A DNA stretch of 64,000 nt from Alteromonas sp. MMG017 (GCF_018100795.1 NZ_JAGJDY010000005.1:248001-312000); one strand, 5' to 3'. Positions 28,613 through 37,811 are shown, numbered from the stretch's first letter. Notes: generated from the sequence alone by a model not told the origin. Numbers and translations are program-made.

Positions 28613-28726
28613 AGCAAGGTCCCAAAGCGATTGCCTTGGAACGCCACTATATGGAGGTTAATTGACAAAATAGTGACGCTTGTTTGACGATAGTGTTACA
28701 GCTAGCTTTTCTACAGACTCTGGTTC

Positions 28727-29632
28727 TTATAGAAGCTCATCGGCTAATGCCAGTAACTTCTCTCGCATCCACTTATTCACTAAATCCTCATCAGCTTGCT
28801 TATGCCAATACATGTGAATGGGCATAAGTGGTACGTCAAAGGGCAGTGCGGTAACGGCAACTGGCAGGCTGCTAGTAATCTGCTGTGCATAACGACTTGG
28901 TACGGTAAGTAATAAATCTGATTTACTGACTACGCTTGCCGCAGCGAAGTAATGTTCGCACTGTAGCGCAAATTGTCGCGTGGCGTTTTGTTTCGCAAGC
29001 GCTAAGTCTACCGTATCTAATCGAGAGTCTTTCAAGGTAACCAGAACGTGGGATGCTGCTACATAATTGGCTAGTGTTTTATCTTTTAAAATGGGGTGTT
29101 CTTTCGAACAGATAAGCACGAAATGCTCGTCGCATACCAGTGTTGACCGAATATCAGGGCCTGTAGGCACCAACGCATCGATAACAATATCCAGTTCTTT
29201 ATTGGCAAGGGCGGTTTCAAGTTCAGGGCGGGTAACCCGCCTGCTAGTTACGGTAATATTTGCTGCATTTTGCAAAAGCTCGGGAATAAGTGTGGGTAGA
29301 AAGGTCGACTCAAGAATGTCTCTTAACCCTAACCTTATTTCTCTTTTATAGCGGCTGATATCAAAGTCGATAGGATCTGACAGCGTAGACTCTAAGTGAG
29401 AGAGAGCTTCTTTTACCGGTTGAATGATAGATTGGCACAACGGGGTTGGTACCATTCGCCGGCTATGGCGCACGAATAGCTCATCATCAAATTTTTCTCG
29501 TAAACGTGACATTGCATGACTCACGGCCGGTTGCGTTAAATGCAATGCTTTGGCAGCCGCAGTAATACTCTCTTCTTCATACACAGCTTTAAGTACAAAA
29601 AACAAATTGAGGTCTATTTTTCCATGCATCAT
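28727..29632 (-). CDS. LysR-family transcriptional regulator
   Basis: About 301 residues from ATG 29632 (MMHGKIDLNLFFVLKAVYEE); longer starts upstream would add about 50 non-conserved residues. The N-terminal winged helix-turn-helix (SITAAAKALHLTQPAVSHAM, then LREKFDDELFVRHSRRMVPT) is typical of LysR. The C-terminal effector-binding domain has the usual two-lobed pattern. It is divergent from the aldolase/transporter/dehydrogenase cluster and is the likely regulator of that cluster. A palindrome with T-N11-A geometry lies just upstream of its start. Confidence 0.92.
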   Translation of the reverse strand: MMHGKIDLNLFFVLKAVYEEESITAAAKALHLTQPAVSHAMSRLREKFDDELFVRHSRRMVPTPLCQSIIQPVKEALSHLESTLSDPIDFDISRYKREIRLGLRDILESTFLPTLIPELLQNAANITVTSRRVTRPELETALANKELDIVIDALVPTGPDIRSTLVCDEHFVLICSKEHPILKDKTLANYVAASHVLVTLKDSRLDTVDLALAKQNATRQFALQCEHYFAAASVVSKSDLLLTVPSRYAQQITSSLPVAVTALPFDVPLMPIHMYWHKQADEDLVNKWMREKLLALADELL

Positions 29633-29633
29633 A

Positions 29634-29651
29634 TTTATGAAATTCCATAAA
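29634..29651. promoter_or_regulatory. Candidate LysR-type binding site
   Basis: TTTATG-N6-CATAAA is an inverted repeat containing T-N11-A, in the 86-bp divergent region between the LysR gene and the aldolase gene. It sits 1 bp before the LysR start, consistent with autoregulation. Sequence evidence only. Confidence 0.4.
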
Positions 29652-29718
29652 GAAGTATCATTTTTATTTATTTTTATCGAGGTTACACTGGCTTGAATGT
29701 TAATGGAAGGATATATTT

Positions 29719-30549
29719 GTGAGTGAAACGTTAAGATCCACCTCGAGTGATTCATTAAAAGAGCAAGCGCAGAAGATGACATTGGGAAGTGATAAATTTG
29801 CTATCCCTATGCCGCCATCGTTTGATAACAAAAGTGCACAACAAGCGTATGAAAAACAGCGTCTAGCCTCGGCATTTCGCGCGTTCGCTATGCATGGATT
29901 TGATGAAGGCCTTGCGGGGCATATTACTTTGCGGGATTGTATCGACCCCGAAACATTTTGGGTTAACCCATTGGCCGTGCATTTTTCTAAAATTAAAGCA
30001 TCGGACTTAGTTAGGGTAGATCACAACGGCAACATTGTGGAAGGTAAAGCCGTTATTAACTTGGCCGCATTTGCTATTCATTCTCGCATTCATGCAGCTA
30101 GAGACGATATCAACGCTGTTGCCCATGCACATACCACTTACGGGCGAGCGTTTGCGTCTTTAGGGGAAAAACTGCTACCTATTTCACAAGATGCTTGTGT
30201 GTTTTATGAAAATCATGGGTTATTTAATACCTTCACTGGCGTAGTGGCCGAACGTGAAGAAGGCGACTTAATTGCCCAAGCACTAGGTGAGGGCATTGGC
30301 GTGATATTGCAGAATCATGGTCTATTAACCGTAGGGTCTTCGGTAGACGCTGCTACTGCTAACTTTATTATGATGGATAGTTGTTGTCATAGTCAGTTAC
30401 TTGCGCAAGCGGCTGGCGAACCTAAACTAATTGACCATGACACGGCAGTAAAGACACGCAAAGCAAATGGCAACGAGTTAGTCACGTGGGGCAACTATCA
30501 GCCGCTATACCAAGTGATTGAGTCACAAGATATGAGCTTTAAGGATTAA
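29719..30549 (+). CDS. Class II aldolase/adducin family protein
   Basis: 276 residues from GTG 29719, behind a GGAAGG ribosome site. The class II aldolase fold is shown by the zinc ligands in AVAHAHTTYGRAF (HxH) and the later LQNHGLLTVGSSV histidine. The acid residue of the phosphate-binding/catalytic region lies in GHITLRD. Members either cleave sugar phosphates by retro-aldol chemistry or have unknown roles (adducin-like). It is the first gene of a plus-strand group with a transporter, two dehydrogenases and a kinase. The substrate cannot be read from sequence. Confidence 0.9.
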   Translation: MSETLRSTSSDSLKEQAQKMTLGSDKFAIPMPPSFDNKSAQQAYEKQRLASAFRAFAMHGFDEGLAGHITLRDCIDPETFWVNPLAVHFSKIKASDLVRVDHNGNIVEGKAVINLAAFAIHSRIHAARDDINAVAHAHTTYGRAFASLGEKLLPISQDACVFYENHGLFNTFTGVVAEREEGDLIAQALGEGIGVILQNHGLLTVGSSVDAATANFIMMDSCCHSQLLAQAAGEPKLIDHDTAVKTRKANGNELVTWGNYQPLYQVIESQDMSFKD

Positions 30550-30723
30550 CCTAGCGTTTTTTAAAACTTGGTAGACAAACTAGGTAAATGAAACCAGGTA
30601 GAACGAGCTGACGGATGAAGCTCATTTCATTTATGTAATACTAATTCAGCGTTACTCTGAGCATTAGGTCAAGGACGATACGTGTTTATCACCATTAAAA
30701 ACTTACAATAACAAAGGGCATAT

Positions 30724-31635
30724 ATGCAGGCCTCGATTTTTACCGAAATACTTCTTCCACTGGCTTTGGCTTTCGTGATGTTTGGTATGGGTCTTACGTT
30801 AACGGTAGCCGATTTCACCCGTTTACTTAAAGCGCCTAAAGCCATCGTAGTGGGGCTGGTGGGGCAAACCGTATTGCTACCCTTATTGGCGTTTGGCTTG
30901 TGCATGGCATTTTCCCTCCATCCAGCAATGGCCATAGGTATTATGATTTTATCAGCGTGTCCTGGTGGCACGATGAGTAACTTAATAAGTCATATTGGGC
31001 GAGCGAACCTGGCGTTATCTGTAAGCTTAACAGCGCTATCTACCTTTATTTGCGTATTCTCAACGCCTTTTATAATCCACTATTCCATGGACTATTTCGC
31101 TGGTGAGAACGCACCTTCATTTTCCATTGTTACTACCGTCGTCGGCTTGGTTTGCGTGTCTATCGTGCCTGTCATCATTGGTATGGCAATACGACACTTC
31201 AAACCCACCTTTTCTATTAAGGTAGAGGGATTTTTTAGAACGTTTTCATTATGGTTCATGATTGCCATGATCATTGGCATATTAATTAGTGAGCGGGCGA
31301 ATTTAATGGCGTCATTAGAAGAGGCCTTGCTAGTGTGTTTAGCCCTGAATATTTCAGCCGTGGTATTGGGCCTTATTTTAGCGTTTGCCTTTAAGTTGTC
31401 GAAAATTGACGGTATTACACTGGCTATTGAAGTGGGGGTGCAAAACGCAGCGCTGGCCATGTTAATTTGTATTACCTTCTTAAATTCTCCTGAATTTGCC
31501 GTGGCGGCTGGGGTTTACGGGTTAACCATGTATGCAGGCCCTGGGCTTTTAGCTGTATGGTCGAAGCGCCTGAAAAATGCCACTAAAAGCGCTGATGAAG
31601 GTAAGGACAAACCACTTGATACTCAAAAGGCCTAA
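30724..31635 (+). CDS. Bile acid:sodium symporter family (BASS) transporter
   Basis: 303 residues with 9-10 predicted membrane helices. It matches the BASS family: the N-terminal LPLALAFVMFGMGLTLTVADF, the ILSACPGGTMSNLISHIGRA sodium-site crossover region and the second repeat's EVGVQNAALAMLICITF crossover. Bacterial members import organic acids such as pantoate, pyruvate or bile-acid-like compounds with Na+. It starts at ATG 30724, 174 bp after the aldolase gene, and 29 bp before the next dehydrogenase. It probably imports the substrate of this cluster. Confidence 0.9.
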   Translation: MQASIFTEILLPLALAFVMFGMGLTLTVADFTRLLKAPKAIVVGLVGQTVLLPLLAFGLCMAFSLHPAMAIGIMILSACPGGTMSNLISHIGRANLALSVSLTALSTFICVFSTPFIIHYSMDYFAGENAPSFSIVTTVVGLVCVSIVPVIIGMAIRHFKPTFSIKVEGFFRTFSLWFMIAMIIGILISERANLMASLEEALLVCLALNISAVVLGLILAFAFKLSKIDGITLAIEVGVQNAALAMLICITFLNSPEFAVAAGVYGLTMYAGPGLLAVWSKRLKNATKSADEGKDKPLDTQKA

Positions 31636-31664
31636 GCTGAGCGCTAACAATAAGAGCAAAACAC

Positions 31665-32534
31665 ATGAGTACTAAAACAAGTCATAAAAAAATAAACGAT
31701 AAAGAAAAACGCATTCTCATTACCGGTGGCGCCACGGGACTAGGGCAAGCCATAGCACTTGCGTTAAGTAACGAGCACAGTAAAAGCGGCGAACAATTGA
31801 AAATTTGTATCGCTGACATCCATGAGGAGCGAGGGCTAGAAACGCTTGCCCTACTAACAGAAAAAGGTACAGAGGCTTTCTATCAACCCTGTGACATTAC
31901 CCAAGATGATGATGTCGCCAATTTGGTTAGCGCTATAGAAGCACGATGGGGCGGTGTTGATATCGTGTTCAACAACGCAGGTGTCGCGTCTGGCGGTAGT
32001 TTAAGTGATGAAAGTATTGCCCAGTGGAAATGGATTTTCGATATTAACCTGCTAGGCATGGTGCGTGTCAGCAAGGCTATATTGCCATTATTCAAAGCGC
32101 AGGGGGCGGGCTATTTTGTGAATATAGCGTCGCAAGCAGGGCTAACGCCTATTCCCTACATGAACAGTTACAACGCAGTAAAGGCGGCGGTAGTCTCACT
32201 GTCTGAAACCATGAAGCTAGAGCTTGCTCCCGATAATATCGATGTGAGTGTGGTGTGCCCTAGTTTTTTCAAAACCAACCTTGATGAGTCGATGCGAAGC
32301 GATAACCCCGCCATGCATAAAATGATGGCGCGGTTTTTTAAAAAAGCAGATATGACCAAAGAAGAGGTGGCGCAAAGTATTTGTGATCAGGTTTCCCAAA
32401 AGCGGTTTCTAATCCTTACCCATAAACTAGGTAAGCGGGCATTTTTGATGAAAAAACTACTACCCACTCAAACCTATATTAATAACATGCTAAAACAAAC
32501 CAAAGCGATGAAACGTGCAATGGAAAGACGGTAA
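31665..32534 (+). CDS. Short-chain dehydrogenase/reductase
   Basis: 289 residues of the classical SDR fold. The cofactor motif ITGGATGLGQAIALAL is near residues 19-34. The NNAG motif appears as VFNNAGVAS. The catalytic triad is in VNIASQAG (Ser) and SYNAVKAAV (Tyr/Lys). The C-terminal region has a helical Lys/Met-rich tail. It is separated by 3 bp from the downstream kinase gene, so the two are tightly co-expressed. Its substrate is unknown; alcohol or hydroxyacyl oxidation is likely. Confidence 0.9.
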   Translation: MSTKTSHKKINDKEKRILITGGATGLGQAIALALSNEHSKSGEQLKICIADIHEERGLETLALLTEKGTEAFYQPCDITQDDDVANLVSAIEARWGGVDIVFNNAGVASGGSLSDESIAQWKWIFDINLLGMVRVSKAILPLFKAQGAGYFVNIASQAGLTPIPYMNSYNAVKAAVVSLSETMKLELAPDNIDVSVVCPSFFKTNLDESMRSDNPAMHKMMARFFKKADMTKEEVAQSICDQVSQKRFLILTHKLGKRAFLMKKLLPTQTYINNMLKQTKAMKRAMERR

Positions 32535-32537
32535 CCC

Positions 32538-33614
32538 ATGACGAATACAGTATTAGATAAAGCAGTATCAGTAAGAGAAGGCGAAGAACTAGACGTTAAT
32601 GTCGTCGATGGGTGGCTGAAAAACCATATTCAAAACCTTATCGGCACACCTAAAGTGACACAATATTCAGGCGGTGCGTCTAACTGGACCTACTGTCTTG
32701 AATACGAAAATACGTCGTTAATATTACGCCGTGCACCCGCGGGCACTAAAGCGAAAGGTGCCCATGATATGGGGCGTGAATATCGTCTTCAAGCCGCGCT
32801 GAAGCCGGTTTATAGTTATGTGCCTGACATGCTCGCGTATTGCGATGATGAAGCCGTGATTGGCGCAGAGTTCTATATCATGGAAAAGCTGACTGGCGTT
32901 ATTCCCCGTAAGAATCTTCCTCGCGATTTAAAGACCTCTCCAGAACAGACACATCAGCTGTGCAAAAATGTACTTGATAGCTTAATAGAGCTGCACAAAG
33001 TTGACTATAAGGCGGCAGGTTTAGACACCATTGGCAAAGGTAGCGGTTATATAGAGCGCCAAATTACAGGCTGGAGTGAGCGTTACACAAAAGCAAAAAC
33101 CTGGAATGTCCCCTCTGGCAAAGGCGTTATGCGCTGGCTTAAAGCTAATATGCCAAGTGAAGAGCGTATTTGCATTACTCACAACGATTTTAGATTCGAC
33201 AATGTGGTGTTAGATCCTAACGACTACACCAACATTTTAGGTGTGCTTGATTGGGAGTTGGCCACCCTTGGCGATCCCTTGATGGACTTGGGCAATACGT
33301 TGGCCTATTGGGTTAATGCTGACGATGATTTTCTCGCCCAATCTACACGTAGGCAGCCCACTCATCTAAAAGGCATGATGACACGAGATCAAGTGGTGGC
33401 TTATTACTGCAAGCAAATGGATGTTAACGTTGATGATTTCACTTTCTATGAAGTGTATGGCTTGTTTCGTTTAGCGGGTATTGCACAGCAAATCTACTAC
33501 CGCTATCACCATGGACAAACCAATAACCCAGCGTTTAAAAATTTTTGGATATTCATTCATTATTTAATGTGGCGTTGTAAAAAGGCCATTCGTAAATCAG
33601 GAAAAAGAAAATGA
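32538..33614 (+). CDS. ACAD10/11-type phosphotransferase (APH fold)
   Basis: 358-residue kinase of the aminoglycoside-phosphotransferase fold. The catalytic loop THNDFRFDNVVLDP and the metal motif GVLDWELATLGDPLMDLG match the kinase domains of ACAD10/ACAD11 and of LvaA from levulinate catabolism. Those enzymes phosphorylate 4-hydroxyacyl-CoA. The N-terminal SGGASNWTYCLEYE and ILRRAP motifs are the ATP loop and its lysine-equivalent region. Here there is no adjacent acyl-CoA dehydrogenase. The start follows the SDR stop by 3 bp; the stop overlaps the next start (ATGA). The exact substrate is inferred, not shown. Confidence 0.85.
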   Translation: MTNTVLDKAVSVREGEELDVNVVDGWLKNHIQNLIGTPKVTQYSGGASNWTYCLEYENTSLILRRAPAGTKAKGAHDMGREYRLQAALKPVYSYVPDMLAYCDDEAVIGAEFYIMEKLTGVIPRKNLPRDLKTSPEQTHQLCKNVLDSLIELHKVDYKAAGLDTIGKGSGYIERQITGWSERYTKAKTWNVPSGKGVMRWLKANMPSEERICITHNDFRFDNVVLDPNDYTNILGVLDWELATLGDPLMDLGNTLAYWVNADDDFLAQSTRRQPTHLKGMMTRDQVVAYYCKQMDVNVDDFTFYEVYGLFRLAGIAQQIYYRYHHGQTNNPAFKNFWIFIHYLMWRCKKAIRKSGKRK

Positions 33615-34363
33615 CAACAAGACAAAATATTCTGATCACGGGCGCAAGCTCAGGCCTTGGTAAAGGAATGGCGACGGAGTTCGCAAAGCAAGGTAGCAAC
33701 TTAGCATTGTGCGCAAGGCGTTTAGACCGCTTAGAAGAGCTTAGAAGTGAGCTACTAGCAGTAAATCCTAACATCAAGGTGCTAATTAAGTCGCTTGACG
33801 TGAACGACCACAACGCGGTTTTTGAAGTCTTTGACGGGTTTAAACAAGAGATGGGGCAACTCGATAGAGTTATCATTAACGCGGGAATGGGTAAAGGAGC
33901 TTCTATTGGCACGGGGTTTTTTAATGCCAATAAGCAAACCGCAGAGACTAATTTTGTGGCAGCACTAGCGCAAGCCGAAGCGGCCATGACTATTTTCAGG
34001 GCCCAAAATTCTGGCCACCTAGTCACTATATCATCAATAAGTGCCGTAAGAGGGTTCAGGCGCGCTCTAACCGTTTATGCGGCTACTAAAGCGGGGCTTA
34101 CGTCAATGACAGAGGGGATTCGCTTGGATGTGATGAATACGCCAATTAAGGTGAGCTGTGTGCATCCAGGATTTATTCGTACTGAAATTAATGAAACTGT
34201 AGAGAAAGTACCGTTCATTGTAGATATCGAAACCGGCTGTAAAGCGTTGGTGAAAGCGATTAATAAGGAAAAGGCAGTGTCTTATGTGCCAAGTTGGCCG
34301 TGGGCATTATTGCATTGGGTACTACGTGTTGCGCCTGCTAGCACCATTCGCAAAATGAGTTAG
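33611..34363 (+). CDS. Short-chain dehydrogenase/reductase, second in cluster
   Basis: 250-residue classical SDR. The cofactor motif ITGASSGLGKGMATEF is near residue 9, ARRLDRL suggests NADP preference, and the catalytic residues are in TISSISAVRG (Ser) and VYAATKAGL (Tyr/Lys). NAG appears as IINAGMG. It starts inside the stop of the kinase gene (4-bp ATGA overlap), indicating translational coupling. It ends the cluster, followed by an A-rich tract and a two-way terminator shared with rpsT. Confidence 0.91.
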   Translation: MTTRQNILITGASSGLGKGMATEFAKQGSNLALCARRLDRLEELRSELLAVNPNIKVLIKSLDVNDHNAVFEVFDGFKQEMGQLDRVIINAGMGKGASIGTGFFNANKQTAETNFVAALAQAEAAMTIFRAQNSGHLVTISSISAVRGFRRALTVYAATKAGLTSMTEGIRLDVMNTPIKVSCVHPGFIRTEINETVEKVPFIVDIETGCKALVKAINKEKAVSYVPSWPWALLHWVLRVAPASTIRKMS

Positions 34364-34481
34364 TGCCAAAGCTCTGATAAAAGCCTCTGACAAACGCATC
34401 TAACAAAAGCGCTATATAAAATGCGCCGAACAAAAGATACAAGCAGAAGAGGCTCAAAAAAAGATATCAAAAAAAAGACAC

Positions 34482-34508
34482 AAAAAAAGCGCCAATAGGC
34501 GCTTTTTT
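34482..34508. terminator. Bidirectional terminator between the SDR cluster and rpsT
   Basis: AAAAAAA, GCGCC (34489-34493), AATA loop, GGCGC (34498-34502), TTTTTT. The poly-A and poly-T flanks let it act on both strands, ending rpsT on the minus strand and the SDR cluster on the plus strand. Confidence 0.88.
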
Positions 34509-34522
34509 ACTAACTGTAAAAT

Positions 34523-34786
34523 TTAAGCTAAAGCTTTAATTTGTGCAGCTAGGCGGCTCTTGTGACGAGCAGCTTTATTCTTGTGAATCAAACCTTTAGT
34601 AGCCATTCTGTCAAGAATCGGAGTTGCAGCAGCAAATGCAGTTTGTGCACCTTCTTTATCACCACTAGCGATAGCAGCTACTACTTTCTTCAAGCTTGTA
34701 CGAGTCATGGAGCGACGGCTAGCGTTATGCTGGCGACGCTTTTCGGCTTGGATTGCACGTTTCTTAGCAGACTTGATGTTAGCCAA
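34523..34786 (-). CDS. rpsT: Ribosomal protein S20 (TTG start)
   Basis: Small-subunit ribosomal protein of 87 residues, the E. coli length. The mature start is [20 protein letters not shown], preceded by a TTG at 34786 and a strong GGGAG ribosome site 9 bases upstream. E. coli rpsT also starts with UUG, which takes part in its autoregulation. A longer frame to ATG 34858 would run through the promoter and is not credible. The basic helical sequence continues to the AAQIKALA end. It is divergent from murJ, as in E. coli. Confidence 0.96.
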   Translation of the reverse strand: MANIKSAKKRAIQAEKRRQHNASRRSMTRTSLKKVVAAIASGDKEGAQTAFAAATPILDRMATKGLIHKNKAARHKSRLAAQIKALA

Positions 34787-34829
34787 GGTGTAACTCCCAA
34801 ATAAATTCATGTCAAAAACGAGGGTGCGG

Positions 34830-34858
34830 ATTTTGCCTATCATCCAGCCAAAAGTCAA
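34830..34858 (-). promoter_or_regulatory. rpsT promoter
   Basis: On the minus strand, TTGACT (34858-34853), a 17-bp spacer and CAAAAT (34835-34830). A CGCACC discriminator follows, the GC-rich type seen at ribosomal-protein promoters. It lies 43 bp upstream of the TTG start. Confidence 0.6.
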
Positions 34859-34915
34859 ACGATTTAACCCAATAAGTAGAAAGTTAATTTCTACTTTAAT
34901 TAAGGTGTTGATCGA

Positions 34916-35050
34916 ATGTTTTGGTTTTTCGCCCTGTTCTTAGTAAAAGAGCTAATAAAGCGCTTAACAGAAAGTACAGAACAAAAAAGCGATGCACAGC
35001 ACGAAACCATACCCACAACGGGCGCGGATTATAGCAAAAAAATTTCATGA
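34916..35050 (+). CDS. Possible 44-residue small protein
   Basis: A plus-strand ATG frame with an AAGG ten bases upstream. The predicted product has an N-terminal hydrophobic stretch ([10 protein letters not shown]) followed by a charged, polar tail ([16 protein letters not shown]). It lies in the rpsT-murJ spacer, overlaps the likely murJ promoter area, and has no recognised family. It may be chance; the hydrophobic start and the ribosome site are its only support. Confidence 0.25.
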   Translation: MFWFFALFLVKELIKRLTESTEQKSDAQHETIPTTGADYSKKIS

Positions 35051-35148
35051 GATGCACTTATATTTTGAATAATACGTTTCGCCCTTTACGGGGTTTCGTT
35101 ATGATTGAGCGCTTAACTGAATGAAATGTATTTATTGGAATAGTCTTA

Positions 35149-36705
35149 GTGTCACGGAAGTTATTAAAATCAGGCCTTATTGTCAGTGTAATGACATTGA
35201 TATCCCGCGTGTTAGGGCTAGTGCGAGATGTGGTAGTCGCAAGGCTAATGGGGGATGGCGCCGCCGCCGACGTGTTTTTCTTTGCAAATAAAATTCCTAA
35301 CTTCCTGCGCCGCTTATTTGCCGAAGGTGCATTCGCGCAAGCATTTATTCCGGTATTAACCGAAGTACACCAAAATCACGAGAAAGCAGAACTTAAAGCG
35401 TTTGTTGCTAAAATTTCCGGTACGCTCGGGGCCATTGTATTTATTGTTTCCCTTATTGGCGTAATAGCATCACCGGTTTTGGCCGCGTTATTTGGCACAG
35501 GCTGGTTCATTGCGTGGGTGCAGGGCGATGAAGCGGGCGATAAATTTTTACTCGCCTCTACCATGTTAAAAATTACCTTTCCGTATCTTGCCTTTGTATC
35601 ATTAACTGGGTTGGCTGGGGCTATATTAAATACCCTGAATAAATTTGCAGTCGCGGCGTTTACGCCTGTGCTACTTAACGTATGTATTATTGCTTGTGCA
35701 GTATTTTTAGCCCCTGATATGGAACAGCCCGCCTTTGCATTGGCGTGGGGCGTCTTTTTAGGCGGCATAGTACAACTTGCCTTTCAATTGCCGTTTTTGT
35801 ATCGGGCAGGTCTATTAGTTAAGCCTAAATGGGGCTGGCGAGACGAAAACGTTGTTAAGGTGCGTACCTTAATGATCCCGGCTTTATTCGGCGTATCAGT
35901 GGGGCAAATCAACTTATTATTCGATACTTTCATTGCCAGCTTCCTTATGACGGGCTCTATTAGCTGGCTGTACTACTCTGACCGCTTACTGGAATTTCCG
36001 TTAGGTCTGTTTGGTATCGCCATCGCCACCGTAATATTGCCCGCGCTGTCGCGTAATCATGTGAGTAAAGATCCGAAAGCCTTTTCTGCCAATATAGATT
36101 GGGCATTTCGCATGGTGTGTTTACTGGGCATTCCAGCCGCCGTAGGGTTAGCTACCATGGCGCGTCCAATTTTAACGGTGATATTTCAGCGGGGCGCCTT
36201 TACGGCTGAAACCGCTACTATGGCGTCTTATTCATTAACCGCGTATGCATTTGGTTTACTCAGCTTTATGTTAGTGAAAGTGCTGGCGCCCGGGTTTTAC
36301 TCGCGGCAAGACACTAAAACCCCGGTTAAATTTGGTATTTGGTGCATGGTGGCAAACATGGTGTTTAATCTATTAGCGATATGGTTCGGCTACGTAGGGC
36401 TTGCTGTTGCTACCAGTATGTCAGCCACACTCAACGCTGCGTTGCTTTACTTCACTTTACACAAGCAAGGTGTGTTTGTACTTAGTCGCACCTCTGTGAT
36501 GTTCATACTTCGCGTGCTTATTGCCAGTACGGTAATGGGGGCGGTGATTTTTTATCGTGATAAGGGCGTGGCGTTTTTCGACCTTGAATGGACAGTACAA
36601 GTGGTGGATGTTGCTATTACTATCACCTTATCTGCCGCGGCTTTCTTCTCATGCATGATTTTATTGGGTGCAAGACGTCGTCATTTCAAAAGTGGGGGCG
36701 GCTAA
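35149..36705 (+). CDS. murJ: Lipid II flippase MurJ
   Basis: Inner-membrane protein of the MOP superfamily that flips lipid II to the periplasm for peptidoglycan synthesis. It has 518 residues with about 14 membrane helices, starting at GTG 35149 with a GGAAT site upstream. Diagnostic stretches are SRVLGLVRDVVVARLMG, FFFANKIPNFLRRLFAEGAF and the YYSDRLLEFPLGLFGIAIAT motif. ribF follows downstream, the normal gene order. Confidence 0.96.
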   Translation: MSRKLLKSGLIVSVMTLISRVLGLVRDVVVARLMGDGAAADVFFFANKIPNFLRRLFAEGAFAQAFIPVLTEVHQNHEKAELKAFVAKISGTLGAIVFIVSLIGVIASPVLAALFGTGWFIAWVQGDEAGDKFLLASTMLKITFPYLAFVSLTGLAGAILNTLNKFAVAAFTPVLLNVCIIACAVFLAPDMEQPAFALAWGVFLGGIVQLAFQLPFLYRAGLLVKPKWGWRDENVVKVRTLMIPALFGVSVGQINLLFDTFIASFLMTGSISWLYYSDRLLEFPLGLFGIAIATVILPALSRNHVSKDPKAFSANIDWAFRMVCLLGIPAAVGLATMARPILTVIFQRGAFTAETATMASYSLTAYAFGLLSFMLVKVLAPGFYSRQDTKTPVKFGIWCMVANMVFNLLAIWFGYVGLAVATSMSATLNAALLYFTLHKQGVFVLSRTSVMFILRVLIASTVMGAVIFYRDKGVAFFDLEWTVQVVDVAITITLSAAAFFSCMILLGARRRHFKSGGG

Positions 36706-36781
36706 TATTGGTATTCCGTGCAGGGTCGTTTATAATCGCGAGCTTTGAATTTTCAGTAGTAACTAAAGGCAGTGGCTAATA

Positions 36782-37702
36782 GTGGAATTTATCCGCGGGC
36801 TTAACAATGTAAAACCGCAGCACAGCGGGTGTGTACTTACCATAGGGAAGTTCGATGGCGTACATTTGGGCCATCAGGCAGTACTGGGTAATGTGCTTCA
36901 AAAAGCCAAAGCACTTGGGTTGCCGGCTACGGTGATGGTGTTTGAACCTCAACCTGAGGAAGTCTTTACGCCTGATAAAGCGCCTGCACGCATCAGTCCA
37001 TTGCGTGAAAAGTACGAATTGCTGAAACAGCAGGGCGTCGATCGTTTATTGGCAGTGCGTTTCAACAGAGCCTTTGCTAGTCAAAGTGCCGATACCTTCG
37101 TGCATGATTTGCTGGTGGATAAGTTAGGCGTTAAATTTCTTGTGGTAGGCGATGACTTTCGCTTTGGACAAGGTCGTCAGGGCGACTTTGCTATGCTGCA
37201 AGCCGCTGGGCAAAAGTACGGCTTTGAAGTGGTTAGCACACAAAGCTTTATGATGCATGCGCATCGCATTAGCTCTACTGCAGTACGCGAAGCTCTCGCT
37301 GATTCTGATTTTACGCTTGCCGAAGAAATGTTAGGTAGGCCTTTTGCTGTGTATGGCCGCGTGGTACATGGTGAGAAGAAAGGGCGGACCATAGGGTTTC
37401 CTACCGCGAATGTCATGCTGAAACGTTGCAGGGCGCCTATTCACGGTGTATTTGCAGTGCACGTTGCCGTAGATGGAAAAAAATTCAATGGCGTAGCAAA
37501 CATTGGTACTCGCCCCACGTTAAATGGTGTGCGAAACCAGTTAGAAGTACATATCTTTGATATGTCAGCCGACCTGTACGGGAAACCAATGACCGTGTTT
37601 CCTGTTGCAAAAATACGAGATGAACAAAAATTTGACTCGTTTGAGATACTAAAAGCACAAATTCAGGCCGATGCCGCTAAGGCGCGCCTGTTATTAGAAT
37701 AG
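36782..37702 (+). CDS. ribF: Bifunctional riboflavin kinase / FAD synthetase
   Basis: Makes FMN from riboflavin, then FAD. It has 306 residues from GTG 36782. The N-terminal nucleotidyltransferase has TIGKFDGVHLGHQ (HxGH-type) and the ISSTAVREAL motif. The C-terminal riboflavin kinase starts near residue 185 with GRTIGFPTANV and GVANIGTRPT and ends with the KIRDEQKFDS signature. It is between murJ and ileS in the ribF-ileS-lspA-fkpB-ispH run. No FMN riboswitch is visible upstream. Confidence 0.96.
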   Translation: MEFIRGLNNVKPQHSGCVLTIGKFDGVHLGHQAVLGNVLQKAKALGLPATVMVFEPQPEEVFTPDKAPARISPLREKYELLKQQGVDRLLAVRFNRAFASQSADTFVHDLLVDKLGVKFLVVGDDFRFGQGRQGDFAMLQAAGQKYGFEVVSTQSFMMHAHRISSTAVREALADSDFTLAEEMLGRPFAVYGRVVHGEKKGRTIGFPTANVMLKRCRAPIHGVFAVHVAVDGKKFNGVANIGTRPTLNGVRNQLEVHIFDMSADLYGKPMTVFPVAKIRDEQKFDSFEILKAQIQADAAKARLLLE

Positions 37703-37811
37703 TGAAACGTGATAAAGTCACCACGCTTAACATAGCGTCGACCAATGCAAGCCTATACAGCGCCTAACGAGGCGTTGGGTATTATTAAAGGTAACCGGAT
37801 AATACAATTAT

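Larger units (their letters stand above)
34787..35148. other. 362-bp spacer between rpsT and murJ
   Basis: It holds the rpsT promoter (34830-34858, minus strand) and a weak 44-codon frame (34916-35050). A GCGCGGATTATAGC segment near 35025 may provide the murJ -10 region (TATAGC). No terminator is present. Confidence 0.5.

Noticed and set aside
33553..34026. 157-codon frame antisense to the kinase end and second SDR
   Set aside because: Ala/Ser/Leu-rich antisense shadow of an SDR; no start signal or family.
34364..34480. A-rich tract with repeated ACAAAAG-like words
   Set aside because: Looks like low-complexity spacer before the terminator; no repeat unit regular enough to call a CRISPR or satellite.
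34787..34858. Longer rpsT beginning at ATG 34858
   Set aside because: It covers the rpsT promoter and adds residues absent from S20; the TTG at 34786 has a strong ribosome site.
36706..36781. FMN riboswitch before ribF
   Set aside because: The spacer is only 76 bp and lacks the conserved RFN element; none of the conserved stems is recognisable.
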